From Pseudoxanthomonas sp. J31 (lineage in GTDB: Bacteria > Pseudomonadota > Gammaproteobacteria > Xanthomonadales > Xanthomonadaceae), in the NCBI RefSeq assembly GCF_000510725.1, contig NZ_KI783312.1:135266-199265 (forward strand): DNA of 64,000 nt, read 5' to 3'. The position numbers and the translations under genes are program-made. Positions 1 to 10,661 of the stretch are shown here, one piece after another. Below the pieces are notes generated by a model. The model was given only the letters and a program-made list of their open reading frames with translations, was not told the origin of the DNA and did not search any database. The stretch's first letter is position 1. Every line of letters starts with the position of its first letter.

Positions 1-603
1 CTGGCGCAGGCGTTCGCCGCCGCGCTCCAGGTCCAGCAGGGTGGTGCTGCCGTTGAGCGTGCGCCAGCTGCGCAGGTCGTCGCTGCCCTCGACCTTGTAG
101 CCGGCCTGCAGCGGCTGCGATGGCGTCTTCCACTCCAGCAGCAGCGCGCGCACCGGCTCGCGCACGCGGCTGGCATCGACCAGCCAGCTGCCGGCGCCGC
201 CGGCGGGCGTACGCGCCGGGAACCCCGCCTGCACCCGGCGGATGTTGCCCTCGTCGTCGCGCTCGGCGATCAGGTGGATGTCGTTGCCGGCGCCGTCCTG
301 CGCCGGCAACGGGAACCAGGGCAGCCCCGTGGTACGCGGCGCCTGCGCCAACGGCTGCGCCGGCGACAGCACCGCCGCGGCCACCGCCTGGCCCTGGGCG
401 TTGAATACCTCCACGTCGCGCAGGCCGCGCTCGTGCGCCCCCAGGTACACCGCCTCGTCGAGCAGTACCCGGTAGGCCCCGGCGTTGTCCTGGCCCAGGG
501 CCAGCGGCCACTGCCGCGCATAGTCCTGCGCCGGGGCGCTGGCCTGTGCGCCTCCGGCCAGCACGGAAACCAGCGCCAGTGCGTACCAGGATCGTTTGCT
601 CAT
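1..603 (-). CDS. DUF3999 family envelope protein (3' end outside window)
   Basis: The first 201 codons are present; the C-terminal part lies beyond the left edge. The protein opens with a cleavable signal peptide (MSKRSWYALALVSVLAGGAQ, then ASA) and continues as a soluble, probably periplasmic domain. The start is the ATG at 603, which overlaps the stop of the upstream DUF2339 gene by 4 bp (ATGA), so the two are translationally coupled. DUF3999 proteins usually sit beside DUF2339 membrane proteins in proteobacteria, which supports the assignment. The biochemical role of the pair is unknown. Family assignment comes from context and general sequence character, not from a diagnostic motif. Confidence 0.75.
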   Translation of the reverse strand, partial: MSKRSWYALALVSVLAGGAQASAPAQDYARQWPLALGQDNAGAYRVLLDEAVYLGAHERGLRDVEVFNAQGQAVAAAVLSPAQPLAQAPRTTGLPWFPLPAQDGAGNDIHLIAERDDEGNIRRVQAGFPARTPAGGAGSWLVDASRVREPVRALLLEWKTPSQPLQAGYKVEGSDDLRSWRTLNGSTTLLDLERGGERLRQ

Positions 604-3230
604 GCGTCCGTCTCCACGTTGTCCCCGGCGCGCGGCGGCGCCGGGGCGAGGTAGCCGACGATCATGCACAGCACGCCGTAGGCGATGAAAGACACGATGC
701 CGGCCAGGTTGCCCAGGTGGGTGCGGTCGACCAGCACCAGCTTGGCCAGGACCACACCCATCAGCACCGCGCCGGCCAGCCACAGGCCGCGCTGGCCGCG
801 GCGCGAACCGAGCACCCAGCCGAGCACGCCCAGCACGCTCCAGGCCACGGTCAGGCTGGTCTGGGCCAGGGCGCTGGACAGCAGGCCCGGGGTCCAGCCG
901 ATGCCACCCCAGTAATGCACGCAGCGCAGGGTGGAGGCGCTCAGCAGCAGGAAGCCGCCGCCGGCCAGCAGCGCCCCGGCATGCCTGCTGCCCAGCCAGG
1001 CCGCACCCAGGCCCAGGGTCGCCAGCTGCACCAGCTCGCCCGGGTTGAGCAGTGGCAGCCAGGGCAGCGGCGCCGGGGACAGCGGGCGCTTGAGCATCGC
1101 CAGCCAGATCGCGGCGGCGACCGCGAAACCGGACCACGACACCGGCGTGCGCATCGGTGCGGCGACCGCGGCATCGCGCGGCAGCGCCAGCCAGTCCCAG
1201 CGCCACTGCGCGAGCGCGATCAGCACCAGCCACGGCAGGGCCGCCAGCGCGAACTCCCAGCCCTGGCCGAGGCTGGCCTCGAGCGCGACCCAGCGCCCCT
1301 CCAGCGATGCCAGCAGGGCCCACAGCAGCCACCAGGCCAACTGCGCGGCGCCAGCACTGCGGCCGGCATCCAGGCGCAGGCAGGCCAGCCCACGCAGGCC
1401 CAGCAGGCCGAACACCAGCCACGCCAGCGTACCGAAGCTCCCGCCCAGCGGATGCTGGTGCCGCTCCGACTGCCAGAACAGCACCAGCGCGGCCAGCACG
1501 ACCGCCGCCAGCAGGGTCTGGGCCAGCAATGCGGCCGGGCGGCGGCGATGGACTTCCGCCGCCAGCCAGCCGGTCGCGCCGGCCAGCACCAGGGCCAGGT
1601 CGGCGCGCAAGGCCGGAGCGGCGAAGCGCGCGATCTCGTGCGCGCAGTCGCCGGCCCACCACGCCGTGCCCCACAGGAAGAACAGTGCCGCCGGCACGGT
1701 CCGGCCATGGGCACGTGCCGCCCAGGCGCTGGCCCAGCCGCCCAGCGCCAGCAGGAACATGCCCATCGCCGTCGGATTGGACACGGCACGCAGGTCCCCG
1801 TGCGCATTGTCCAGCCCGAGCAGCAACGCCAACGCCGCCAACAGCTGCAGCGCCACGCCGCTGGCCTGCGGCAGCCAGCGCTGCCGGCGCAGGCCCAGCC
1901 ACACCAGCCCGGCGCCCTCCAGCGCGAACACGCTGGCGGTGGCGCGCGCGCTCAGGCACAGCGGCACCGCCAGGGTGGCGAAGCCCACTGCCAGCACCGC
2001 CCAGGACTGCGCCAGCAGCTCGTAGCCGGAGCGCCACAACAGCGCCCGCGCCAGCATCGCGTACAGCACGGCCAGGCCCAGCGCGCAGAACGCCAGCGGC
2101 ATGCGCTGGCCTTCCAGCAGCGCCGCCTGCAGCGAGAACGCCACCAGCGGGGTGCCGAACACCAGGCAACCGTCGACCAGGTCGCGCCGTCCCGCCGGCC
2201 GGCGCCGCGCGAACAGCAGCGGCACCACCAGGTAGAACGCGAAGAACAGGGCGAGGAACGGCTGGGTGCTGGCGTACTTCTCCGGCACGTAGGCGCTGGC
2301 GCCCCACAGGCTGCCGATGCCGAAGGTGGACGCGAAGCCAAGCAGGTTGAGCAGGCGCCAGGACCTGAACCAGGCGATCGCCACCACCGCGGCGTTGACC
2401 AGCGCGTAGTAGGAAAACAGGGCGACGTGGTTGCCGCCGCCGGTGGACAACCACACCGGCGCCAGGAAGCCGGCCAGCAGGGCGAACGCGGCCAGCGCCT
2501 GCGCGTTCTGCAGCACCGCCAGCAGGGCCGCGCCCGCGACCAGGACCACGCTCAGGGCGAACGCCGGGCCGGCGTCGACCAGGCCGTAGAGCCTGGACGA
2601 CGCGAACACCACCAGCAGCAGGGTGCCGATCGCCCCGCCCTGCACGCTCAGGGCAAAGACCCGGTTGCCCTCGCGCCGGCGCCAGGCAAAGCCCAGTGCG
2701 AGCAGCGCCGCCGCGGCCACGGCGGACAGGCGCAGCGCCACCGGCAACTGCAACAGGCCCTGGTCGGAAGCGTACTTCAGCAGCGCCGCCACGCCGGCCA
2801 GCGCCACCAGCACGCCGATCTTCACCGGCACGTTGCCCACGGTGAACCAGCGCTTGACCACGCGCAGCAGCACGTTCTCCGCGGGGACGCGCGGCGCGCC
2901 CGCGTCGCCGCCGGCATGCGCCGCTGCCGTTCCGGCCGGTGGCAGCGGTGGCGGTGCCGCGGACGGGCGTAAGCCGGCCGCGGTGGACGGCACGGGCGCC
3001 GCCACGGAACCCGCCGCGGCCGCCGGTGCATGCGCGGCTTCCGCGGGTGGTGGCGAGGCCGCCATGCCCGTCGGCGCCGGCGGGCGCAGGGCGGCAAGCG
3101 CACGCTCCAGTTCCGCCACCCGCCGGCGCAGGCCGAGCACTGCAAGGCCCAGCACGCCCAGCAGCACCGGCACCGCCAGTACCGCCAACACCACCAGCAC
3201 GATGATCGCTTCCAAGCTATCCCCCGTCAT
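600..3230 (-). CDS. DUF2339 polytopic membrane protein
   Basis: An 876-residue protein. It has an N-terminal hydrophobic helix followed by a short coiled stretch (residues about 35-50), then an Ala/Pro-rich linker (about 50-105), then some twenty or more hydrophobic segments to the C terminus. This is the usual layout of DUF2339 proteins. The segment starting VLLRVVKRWFTVGNVPVKIG, just before the membrane domain, is typical of the family. The stop overlaps the DUF3999 start by 4 bp, giving a two-gene operon. The function is not established; an envelope or transport role is only a guess from topology. Confidence 0.85.
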   Translation of the reverse strand: MTGDSLEAIIVLVVLAVLAVPVLLGVLGLAVLGLRRRVAELERALAALRPPAPTGMAASPPPAEAAHAPAAAAGSVAAPVPSTAAGLRPSAAPPPLPPAGTAAAHAGGDAGAPRVPAENVLLRVVKRWFTVGNVPVKIGVLVALAGVAALLKYASDQGLLQLPVALRLSAVAAAALLALGFAWRRREGNRVFALSVQGGAIGTLLLVVFASSRLYGLVDAGPAFALSVVLVAGAALLAVLQNAQALAAFALLAGFLAPVWLSTGGGNHVALFSYYALVNAAVVAIAWFRSWRLLNLLGFASTFGIGSLWGASAYVPEKYASTQPFLALFFAFYLVVPLLFARRRPAGRRDLVDGCLVFGTPLVAFSLQAALLEGQRMPLAFCALGLAVLYAMLARALLWRSGYELLAQSWAVLAVGFATLAVPLCLSARATASVFALEGAGLVWLGLRRQRWLPQASGVALQLLAALALLLGLDNAHGDLRAVSNPTAMGMFLLALGGWASAWAARAHGRTVPAALFFLWGTAWWAGDCAHEIARFAAPALRADLALVLAGATGWLAAEVHRRRPAALLAQTLLAAVVLAALVLFWQSERHQHPLGGSFGTLAWLVFGLLGLRGLACLRLDAGRSAGAAQLAWWLLWALLASLEGRWVALEASLGQGWEFALAALPWLVLIALAQWRWDWLALPRDAAVAAPMRTPVSWSGFAVAAAIWLAMLKRPLSPAPLPWLPLLNPGELVQLATLGLGAAWLGSRHAGALLAGGGFLLLSASTLRCVHYWGGIGWTPGLLSSALAQTSLTVAWSVLGVLGWVLGSRRGQRGLWLAGAVLMGVVLAKLVLVDRTHLGNLAGIVSFIAYGVLCMIVGYLAPAPPRAGDNVETDA

Positions 3231-3370
3231 GGATGGGCCGCCCCTCCCCGGCAGGCGCTGCGGGCATGCTACCGGAGCGTCCTGGCTTGCCGGCGGCCCG
3301 GCTCAAGTCCGGTCGCGGCGGGCCGATGAAGCCCGGTCATCTTTCATATGAAACCGTCCCCCATCCCCGC

Positions 3371-4447
3371 ATGAACACGCCAGCCACGCCTGCCCAGGCC
3401 AGCGTCGACGACCACATCCGTTCCGTGGCTGGCCTGTCCGGCCGCATGCTGGGCGAGCTGCGGCAATCGCTGCGGCGGATCGAGGAAATCAACCGCACCA
3501 CCCTGGTGATCTCGATGAACGCGCGCGTGGAATCGGCGCGCATGGGCGCGGCCGGGCGCGGCTTCGCGGTGATCGCGCAGGAGATGGATGCGCTCTCGCG
3601 CCGGGTGGCCGAGACCGCCGGCGAGATCGACCGCCGCGCCGAGGCCACCCGCGCCGACATGCAGGCTACCCTGGCGCGGCTGGAGGACGAGGTGCGGCAT
3701 ACGCGCCTGGCCGGGCTGGCCCTGGTCAACATCGACCTGATCGACCGCAACCTCTACGAGCGCAGCTGCGACGTGCGCTGGTGGGCGACCGACGCGGCGG
3801 TGGTCGCGGCCGCGCGCCCGGGCGCCACCGCGGAGGAACTGGCGCACGCCTCGCGGCGCATGGGCCAGATCCTGGATTCGTACACGGTGTACTTCGACCT
3901 GGTGCTGGTCGGCCTGGACGGGTGCGTGCTGGCCAACGGCCGCCCCGGCCAGTACCGCTCCGCCGGCATGGACGTGCGCGACGCGCCCTGGTTCGAAAGC
4001 GCCAGGCGCTGCGCCAGCGGCGAGGAATTCGGCTTCCAGGAGGTGCATGCCAGTGCGCTGGCCGGCGGCGAGCGGGTGCTGGTCTACGCCTGCGGCGTGC
4101 GCGAGGGCGGACGCGTCGACGGCCGCCTGCTGGGCGTGCTCGGCATCGTGTTCCGCTGGGACGCGCTGGCGCAGACGGTGGTGCAGCGCACTCCGCTGTC
4201 GCAGCAGGAATGGACGCGCAGCCGGGCATGCATCGTCGACGGCCAGGGCCGGGTGCTGGCCGACTCGGCCGGGCGCATCCTGCAGGAGGTGATCGACTTC
4301 CCCGGGCGCGACGAACTGCTGCGCCAGCCGCTCGCGGCACGGGTGGTGGAGTTCCAGGGCCGCCCGCACTGCGTCGCGCACGCGGCCTCGCCGGGCTACG
4401 AGACCTACCGCAGCGGCTGGCACTCGCTGATCCTGCAGGCGCTCTAG
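3371..4447 (+). CDS. Soluble MCP-like fragment fused to a C-terminal Cache-type sensor domain
   Basis: A protein of 358 residues from the ATG at 3371. Residues about 40-85 match the signalling tip and descending helix of methyl-accepting chemotaxis proteins (SMNARVESARMGAAGRGFAV, compare [20 protein letters not shown]). The ascending helix, HAMP domain and transmembrane segments are absent. Residues about 150-350 look like a Cache/PDC-type sensor fold (VLVGLDGCVLANGRPGQYRS, then DAPWFESARR). The order is therefore reversed relative to classical MCPs, and the protein is predicted cytoplasmic. The start is uncertain: an in-frame ATG lies at 3326 and neither has a clear Shine-Dalgarno. A perfect 12-bp palindrome (TTTCATATGAAA) lies at 3342-3353. 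It could couple a small-molecule signal to a chemoreceptor array or to a diguanylate cyclase pathway; this is inference. Confidence 0.7.
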   Translation: MNTPATPAQASVDDHIRSVAGLSGRMLGELRQSLRRIEEINRTTLVISMNARVESARMGAAGRGFAVIAQEMDALSRRVAETAGEIDRRAEATRADMQATLARLEDEVRHTRLAGLALVNIDLIDRNLYERSCDVRWWATDAAVVAAARPGATAEELAHASRRMGQILDSYTVYFDLVLVGLDGCVLANGRPGQYRSAGMDVRDAPWFESARRCASGEEFGFQEVHASALAGGERVLVYACGVREGGRVDGRLLGVLGIVFRWDALAQTVVQRTPLSQQEWTRSRACIVDGQGRVLADSAGRILQEVIDFPGRDELLRQPLAARVVEFQGRPHCVAHAASPGYETYRSGWHSLILQAL

Positions 4448-4472
4448 GCAGCCGCCGCCGGCGCAAAAAACA

Positions 4473-4493
4473 AGCCCCGGCAGGGCCGGGGCT
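4473..4493 (-). terminator. Intrinsic terminator of gapA
   Basis: A perfect 9-bp stem AGCCCCGGC/GCCGGGGCT with a 3-nt loop. On the minus strand it is followed by TTGTTTTTTG, and it lies 28 bp past the gapA stop. It may also stop the convergent MCP-like gene, but the T-run faces the gapA direction. Confidence 0.85.
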
Positions 4494-4520
4494 CGTCCTT
4501 TGCAGCGCTTGCGGTGCGGC

Positions 4521-6331
<1,811 letters not shown>

Positions 6332-6381
6332 GCGACAACGCTTCCCTTGGCGGGGAAAGGCGGTGGTGCGGGACAGTCGGT

Positions 6382-6387
6382 TAAAGT
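6382..6387 (+). promoter_or_regulatory. -10-like hexamer of the S1/P1 nuclease gene (leaderless)
   Basis: TAAAGT ends exactly 6 nt before the ATG at 6394 and no Shine-Dalgarno is present. The spacing fits transcription starting at or next to the A of the start codon. No clear -35 is seen. Confidence 0.4.
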
Positions 6388-6393
6388 TGGCCG

Positions 6394-7248
6394 ATGACGT
6401 CCCGCACCGCTTCCACCCGTCCGATCCGCGCCCGGCGCCACTCCGCGTGGCTGCCGGGCTTCCTGTTGCTGCTGTCCGTGGCCCTGCCGGCGCAGGCCTG
6501 GGGACTGCTCGGCCACCGCCTGGTGGCGCGCCTGGCCGAGGAACAGCTCTCGCCGGCCGCGCGCGCCGAAGCCCAGCGCCTGCTGCGCGGCGAGCCCGAA
6601 CCCGGCCTGGCCGGAATCGCCAACTGGGCCGACAACCTGCGCGGGTCCGATCCGGTGCTGGGCCGGCGCACCGCCGCCTGGCACTACGTCAACATCGGCG
6701 AGGCCGACTGCCATTACGAGCGCCAGGCCCATTGCCCCGACGGCAACTGCGTGAACGAGGCGCTCGAGGCGCAGGCGCGCATCCTCGCCGACCGTAGCCG
6801 CAGCGACGCGGAGCGCCTGCAGGCGCTGAAGTTCGTCGTGCACCTGGCCGGCGACGCGCACCAGCCGCTGCACGCCGGCTACCGCCACGACCGCGGCGGC
6901 AACAACTACCAGGTCAACTACCGCGGCAAGGGCAGCAACCTGCACTCGCTGTGGGACAGCGGCCTGCTCGCCACCCGGCGGCTGGACGAGGAGGCCTGGC
7001 TGCAGCGCCTGCGCACCCTGCCCGCGCCGGCGGTCGAACCGGTCGGCCGCCCGCCGCGCCCCGGCTTCCCGCTGCCCTGGGTCGAGCAGTCCTGCCGCAC
7101 CGGCCTCGCCCCCGGGGTGTACCCGCAGGGCCACGTGGTCGACGATGCCTACGTGGACGCGCACCTGCCGACCCAGGAGGCGCAGCTGCGCCTGGGTGCG
7201 GCGCGCCTGGCCGAGGTGCTGGAAGCCACCCTGGGCGATCCCGGATAA
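6394..7248 (+). CDS. S1/P1-type zinc nuclease, secreted
   Basis: A protein of 284 residues with a signal peptide cleaved after PAQA, so the mature protein starts with Trp, which in P1 nuclease ligates zinc through its N terminus. All the other expected zinc-cluster ligands are visible: GHRLV (His), NWAD (Asp), WHYVN (His), [13 protein letters not shown] (His, Asp, His) and LHSLWD (His, Asp). The family cleaves single-stranded DNA and RNA and removes 3' phosphates. A periplasmic or secreted role in nucleic-acid scavenging is likely. The gene stands alone between ompW and modA. Confidence 0.93.
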   Translation: MTSRTASTRPIRARRHSAWLPGFLLLLSVALPAQAWGLLGHRLVARLAEEQLSPAARAEAQRLLRGEPEPGLAGIANWADNLRGSDPVLGRRTAAWHYVNIGEADCHYERQAHCPDGNCVNEALEAQARILADRSRSDAERLQALKFVVHLAGDAHQPLHAGYRHDRGGNNYQVNYRGKGSNLHSLWDSGLLATRRLDEEAWLQRLRTLPAPAVEPVGRPPRPGFPLPWVEQSCRTGLAPGVYPQGHVVDDAYVDAHLPTQEAQLRLGAARLAEVLEATLGDPG

Positions 7249-7307
7249 CCCGGCCGCCGCCCGGCCCGACCGCATCGCTTTCGCCGCAACCCCACCGGAG
7301 AAACGCC

Positions 7308-8099
7308 ATGTCCAAGCCGAGCCTCCTGCTGCGCCTGTGTACCACCACCGCGCTGGCCGTCGCCGGCCTGGCGGCGGGCAGCGGCGCATCCGCGGCCGGC
7401 GACGCGCCGCTGACGGTGTTCGCCGCGGCCAGCCTGCAGGAATCGCTGGACGAGGCGGCCGCCGCCTACCGCCAGGCCACCGGCGTGCCGGTGCGCGTGT
7501 CCTACGCGGCCAGCTCCACCCTGGCCCGGCAGATCGAGCAGGGCGCGCCGGCGCAGGTGTTCTTCTCCGCCGACGATGCCTGGATGGACTACCTCCAGCA
7601 ACGCGGGCGGATCGATCCCGGCAGCCGCCAGGAACTGCTGGGCAATACCCTGGTGCTGGTCGCCCCGCGCACCGCGGCGGCGCCGGCGGTGGACCTGGCC
7701 CGGCCCGGCGCCCTGGCGGCGGCCCTGGGCAAGGGCCGGCTGGCGGTCGCGCAGACCCAGACGGTGCCGGCCGGCAAGTACGCGCGCCAGGCGCTGCAGG
7801 CGCTGGGCCACTGGCCGGCGGTCCAGGGCCGGCTGGCCGAGGCGGAGAGCGTGCGCGTGGCGCTGATGCTGGTGGCCCGCGGCGAGACCCCGCTGGGCGT
7901 GGTCTACGCCTCCGACGCCCGCGCCGAGCCGCGGGTGCAGGTGGTGGCGACCTTCCCCGCCGGCAGCCATCCGCCGATCATCTACCCGGTCGCCGCGGTG
8001 GCGCCGGCCACGCCCGCCGCGCGCGGATTCGTGCGCTGGCTGGCCGGGCCGCAGGCGCGGGCGATCTTCGCCCGGCACGGTTTCCATCCCCAGGACTGA
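7308..8099 (+). CDS. modA: Molybdate ABC transporter substrate-binding protein
   Basis: A protein of 263 residues with a signal peptide, mature from about residue 30. The start of the mature part, [20 protein letters not shown], is the hallmark of ModA, with the oxyanion-binding Ser in [25 protein letters not shown] and [12 protein letters not shown] are further conserved blocks. It binds molybdate or tungstate in the periplasm and delivers it to ModB. First gene of modABC; the modB ATG follows its stop by 2 nt. Confidence 0.96.
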   Translation: MSKPSLLLRLCTTTALAVAGLAAGSGASAAGDAPLTVFAAASLQESLDEAAAAYRQATGVPVRVSYAASSTLARQIEQGAPAQVFFSADDAWMDYLQQRGRIDPGSRQELLGNTLVLVAPRTAAAPAVDLARPGALAAALGKGRLAVAQTQTVPAGKYARQALQALGHWPAVQGRLAEAESVRVALMLVARGETPLGVVYASDARAEPRVQVVATFPAGSHPPIIYPVAAVAPATPAARGFVRWLAGPQARAIFARHGFHPQD

Positions 8100-8101
8100 G
8101 C

Positions 8102-8800
8102 ATGGCCCTGCCCGGCTTCACCCAGGACGAGATCACCGCCATCGCGCTGAGCCTGAAAGTGGCCGCCGTGGCCGCCCTCGCCAGCCTGCCGTTCGGGGTG
8201 GCGGTGGCGTGGCTGCTGGCGCGCCGGCGCTTCCCCGGCAAGTCGCTGCTGGACGCGCTGGTGCACCTGCCGCTGGTGCTGCCGCCGGTGGTGATGGGCT
8301 ACGCGCTGCTGGTGCTGTTCGGCCAGCAGGGCCCGGCCGGGCACTGGCTGGAGGACACCTTCGGCATCAGCCTCGCCTTCCGCTGGACCGGCGCGGCGCT
8401 GGCCTGCGCGGTGATGGGCTTCCCGCTGATGGTGCGCGCGATCCGGCTGTCGATCGAGAACGTGGACCGGCGCCTGGAGCAGGCCGCGGCCACCCTGGGC
8501 GCGGCGCCGTGGCGGGTATTCCTCACCGTGACCCTGCCGCTGGCCTGGCCGGGCCTGGTGGCCGGCGCCGCCCTGGGCTTCGCCAAGGCGCTGGGCGAGT
8601 TCGGCGCCACCATCACCTTCGTCTCCGCCATCCCCGGCGAGACCCGCACCCTGTCCTCGGCGATCTACGGGCTGATGCAGGTACCGGGCGGCGAATCGGG
8701 GATCTGGCGCCTGGCCGCGGTGGCGCTGGTGATCTCGCTGGGCGCGCTGCTGTTCTCCGAATGGCTGGTGCGGCGCCAGCGCGGGGGCGAGGAGGAATGA
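8102..8800 (+). CDS. modB: Molybdate ABC transporter permease
   Basis: A protein of 232 residues with about five hydrophobic segments. Diagnostic stretches are HLPLVLPPVVMGYALLVLFG, the cytoplasmic EAA-like coupling loop EQAAATLGAAPWRVFLTVTL, and FAKALGEFGATITFVSAIPG. It forms the inner-membrane channel through which molybdate passes, driven by ModC. It sits 2 nt after modA and 31 nt before modC, clearly in the same operon. Confidence 0.96.
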   Translation: MALPGFTQDEITAIALSLKVAAVAALASLPFGVAVAWLLARRRFPGKSLLDALVHLPLVLPPVVMGYALLVLFGQQGPAGHWLEDTFGISLAFRWTGAALACAVMGFPLMVRAIRLSIENVDRRLEQAAATLGAAPWRVFLTVTLPLAWPGLVAGAALGFAKALGEFGATITFVSAIPGETRTLSSAIYGLMQVPGGESGIWRLAAVALVISLGALLFSEWLVRRQRGGEEE

Positions 8801-8831
8801 GCATGGACCAGCCCATGCGCGGAGCCGCGCC

Positions 8832-9446
8832 ATGCTGAAGGTCGACATCCATCTGCGCCGCGGCCGCTTCCAGCGCCACGTGCGGATCGACGAGCAGGCG
8901 CGGGTGCTGGCGCTCGCCGGCCCGTCCGGTGCCGGCAAGACCAGCGTGCTCAATGCCATCGCCGGGCTGGTGCGGCCGGAATCGGGTTACATCGAGATCG
9001 ACGGCCGCGTGCTGTACGACAGCGCGCGCGGCATCGACGTGCCCACCCATCGCCGCCAGGTCGGCTACGTGTTCCAGGACGCGCGCCTGTTCCCGCACCT
9101 GGACGTACGCCGCAACCTGCTCTATGGCCGCCACCGCGGCGGCCAGGCCGGCTTCGCCTTCGACGCGGTGGTCGAGTTGCTGGGCATCGGCCACCTGCTG
9201 GACCGGCGCACCCGCCACCTGTCCGGCGGCGAATCGCAGCGCGTGGCGATCGGCCGCGCCCTGCTGTCGCAGCCGGCGGTGCTGCTGTTCGACGAGCCGC
9301 TGTCGGCGCTGGACCCGGCGCGCCGCGAGGAACTGATCCCGTGGCTGCGGAAGGTGCGCGACGAGGTGCGCCTGCCGATGCTCTACGTCAGCCACCATCC
9401 CGACGAAGTGCGGCGCCTGGCCGACGCCATCCACGTGCTGGATTGA
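8832..9446 (+). CDS. modC: Molybdate ABC transporter ATPase, short form lacking the TOBE domain
   Basis: A protein of 204 residues, against about 350 for E. coli ModC. The nucleotide-binding domain is complete: Walker A GPSGAGKT, Q-loop YVFQDARLFPHL, signature LSGGESQRVAIGRALL, Walker B VLLFDEPLSALD, H-loop YVSHHPDE. The protein stops right after ADAIHVLD, so the C-terminal Mop/TOBE regulatory domain is absent and no continuation is found downstream before 9501. The transporter should still work as an ATPase but without that molybdate-sensing domain. No modE is present in the window. Confidence 0.93.
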   Translation: MLKVDIHLRRGRFQRHVRIDEQARVLALAGPSGAGKTSVLNAIAGLVRPESGYIEIDGRVLYDSARGIDVPTHRRQVGYVFQDARLFPHLDVRRNLLYGRHRGGQAGFAFDAVVELLGIGHLLDRRTRHLSGGESQRVAIGRALLSQPAVLLFDEPLSALDPARREELIPWLRKVRDEVRLPMLYVSHHPDEVRRLADAIHVLD

Positions 9447-9500
9447 CGCGCCGTTGCCGCGCGCGTGCGCAGGCTGGCGGCGTCCACGAAGGAGCCGAGC

Positions 9501-10058
9501 ATGGCCCTGCCCCGCAAGACCGCGTTCCCGGTGGAGAAGATCCGGCGCTTCCTCGAGCCCGGCCCGGTGGTGCTGGTCACCACCGCGTGGAAGGGCCAGC
9601 GCGCGATCATGACCTGCGGCTGGCACATGATGCTCGGCTACGACCTGGTCGGCACCTACATCTGGGACGCCAACACCAGCCATGCGCTGGCACGGCGCAG
9701 CCGCCAGTGCGTGATCAACCTGCCCACCGCGCCGCTGCTGGACGCGGTGGTCGGCATCGGCAACTGCAGCAGCGCGCAGGTCGACAAGTTCCAGCGCTTC
9801 GGCCTGACCGCGCATGCGGCCGAGCTGGTCGGTGCGCCGCTGATCGGCGAATGCCACGCTAGCTTCGAATGCCGCCTGCGCCGCACCCACCTCAACGACG
9901 ACTACCCGCTGTTCGTGTGGCAGGTCGTGCGCGCGCACGTGGCGGCGCGGCCGCAGCGCCCGCGCACCGTGCACTACCGCGGCGACGGCCGCTTCATGCT
10001 GTCCGGCGATGAAACCAGCCGGCGCCGCCTGTTCCGCCCGGAAATGCTGGGGCAGTAG
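9501..10058 (+). CDS. Flavin reductase-like FMN-binding split-barrel protein
   Basis: A protein of 185 residues. The fold and motifs agree with the flavin reductase/DIM6-NTAB family: an N-terminal strand GPVVLVTTAWKGQRAIMTCG, the SHALARRSRQCVINLPT segment and GIGNCSSAQVDKFQRFGL. Such proteins bind FMN and often act as NAD(P)H:flavin oxidoreductases or as stress flavoproteins; the partner is unknown. The ATG at 9501 follows GGAG at a good distance. It lies 54 bp after modC on the same strand, so co-transcription is possible, but no link to molybdenum is implied by sequence. Confidence 0.85.
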   Translation: MALPRKTAFPVEKIRRFLEPGPVVLVTTAWKGQRAIMTCGWHMMLGYDLVGTYIWDANTSHALARRSRQCVINLPTAPLLDAVVGIGNCSSAQVDKFQRFGLTAHAAELVGAPLIGECHASFECRLRRTHLNDDYPLFVWQVVRAHVAARPQRPRTVHYRGDGRFMLSGDETSRRRLFRPEMLGQ

Positions 10059-10661
10059 TCAGGGCGAGGACCGCCGGTTGGAAACCCGCGCCTGGCCCTG
10101 CTGCAGCTCGAAGGTGAAGGCCCAGGCCAGGGTGACCGGCACCGGCTTGACCGCGCTCACCGCGCCGGTGCAGCCGCCCCCGTTCCAGTCGCGGTTGCGG
10201 GTGGCCGCGTCCGGGTATTCGCACAGCAATGCCGGCTCGAATTCCCAGGCCGCGACCGCTTCGAGCACCGCCGTGCCCAGCGGTTCCGGTGCTTCCTCGG
10301 GCGCGATGCAGCCCGGCGCGCCGACCAGGTGCACGTTGCGCACCTCGCCGTCCTCGCCCACCGCCAGCGACACGCACAGGGTCGCGGAGAACGGACTGGG
10401 CGGGCGGTAGTGCGCCGGGAACGCCGGGCTGTCGTTGGCCAGGATCCGCGGGAACACGAAGCCCTGGTGGGGTGCCAGCTCGTAACGGGTGTCGGTAGTC
10501 GGCACGATCATGCGCTGGCCCACGCCGGCGCTGGCATCGGGTTGGGCCTCGTCGATCCCGCCGCGGCTGGCGCAACCGGCCGCGGCCAGCGCCAGCAGGC
10601 CGCCGCACAGCCACCGCGCGGCACGTCCGCCGCCGCAAGCGTGATGGAACCGCATCGTCAT
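10059..10661 (-). CDS. TonB C-terminal-domain lipoprotein
   Basis: A protein of 200 residues. The lipobox LAAAGC near residue 30 predicts an acylated lipoprotein. Residues about 85-190 look like a TonB C-terminal-type domain: FSATLCVSLAVGEDGEVRNV, then a Leu-rich helix and AAWEFEPALL. The start is the ATG at 10661, which overlaps the stop of the M56 gene by 4 bp (ATGA) and follows AGGGAG; an internal ATG at 10655 is an alternative. It is the last gene of a three-gene operon after the BlaI-type repressor and the M56/TonB hybrid. Its role is unknown; a periplasmic partner or substrate of the peptidase is an inference. Confidence 0.75.
   Translation of the reverse strand: MTMRFHHACGGGRAARWLCGGLLALAAAGCASRGGIDEAQPDASAGVGQRMIVPTTDTRYELAPHQGFVFPRILANDSPAFPAHYRPPSPFSATLCVSLAVGEDGEVRNVHLVGAPGCIAPEEAPEPLGTAVLEAVAAWEFEPALLCEYPDAATRNRDWNGGGCTGAVSAVKPVPVTLAWAFTFELQQGQARVSNRRSSP

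Noticed and set aside
546-2972. Long plus-strand open frame of 808 codons rich in Gln, Arg, Ala and His
   Set aside because: It is the mirror of the DUF2339 gene in a very GC-rich region; composition is unlike a real protein and no motif is found.
3348-3374. Eight-codon leader peptide overlapping the MCP-like start
   Set aside because: ATG followed by seven codons and a TGA overlapping the ATG at 3371 is probably chance; there is no Shine-Dalgarno or attenuator structure.
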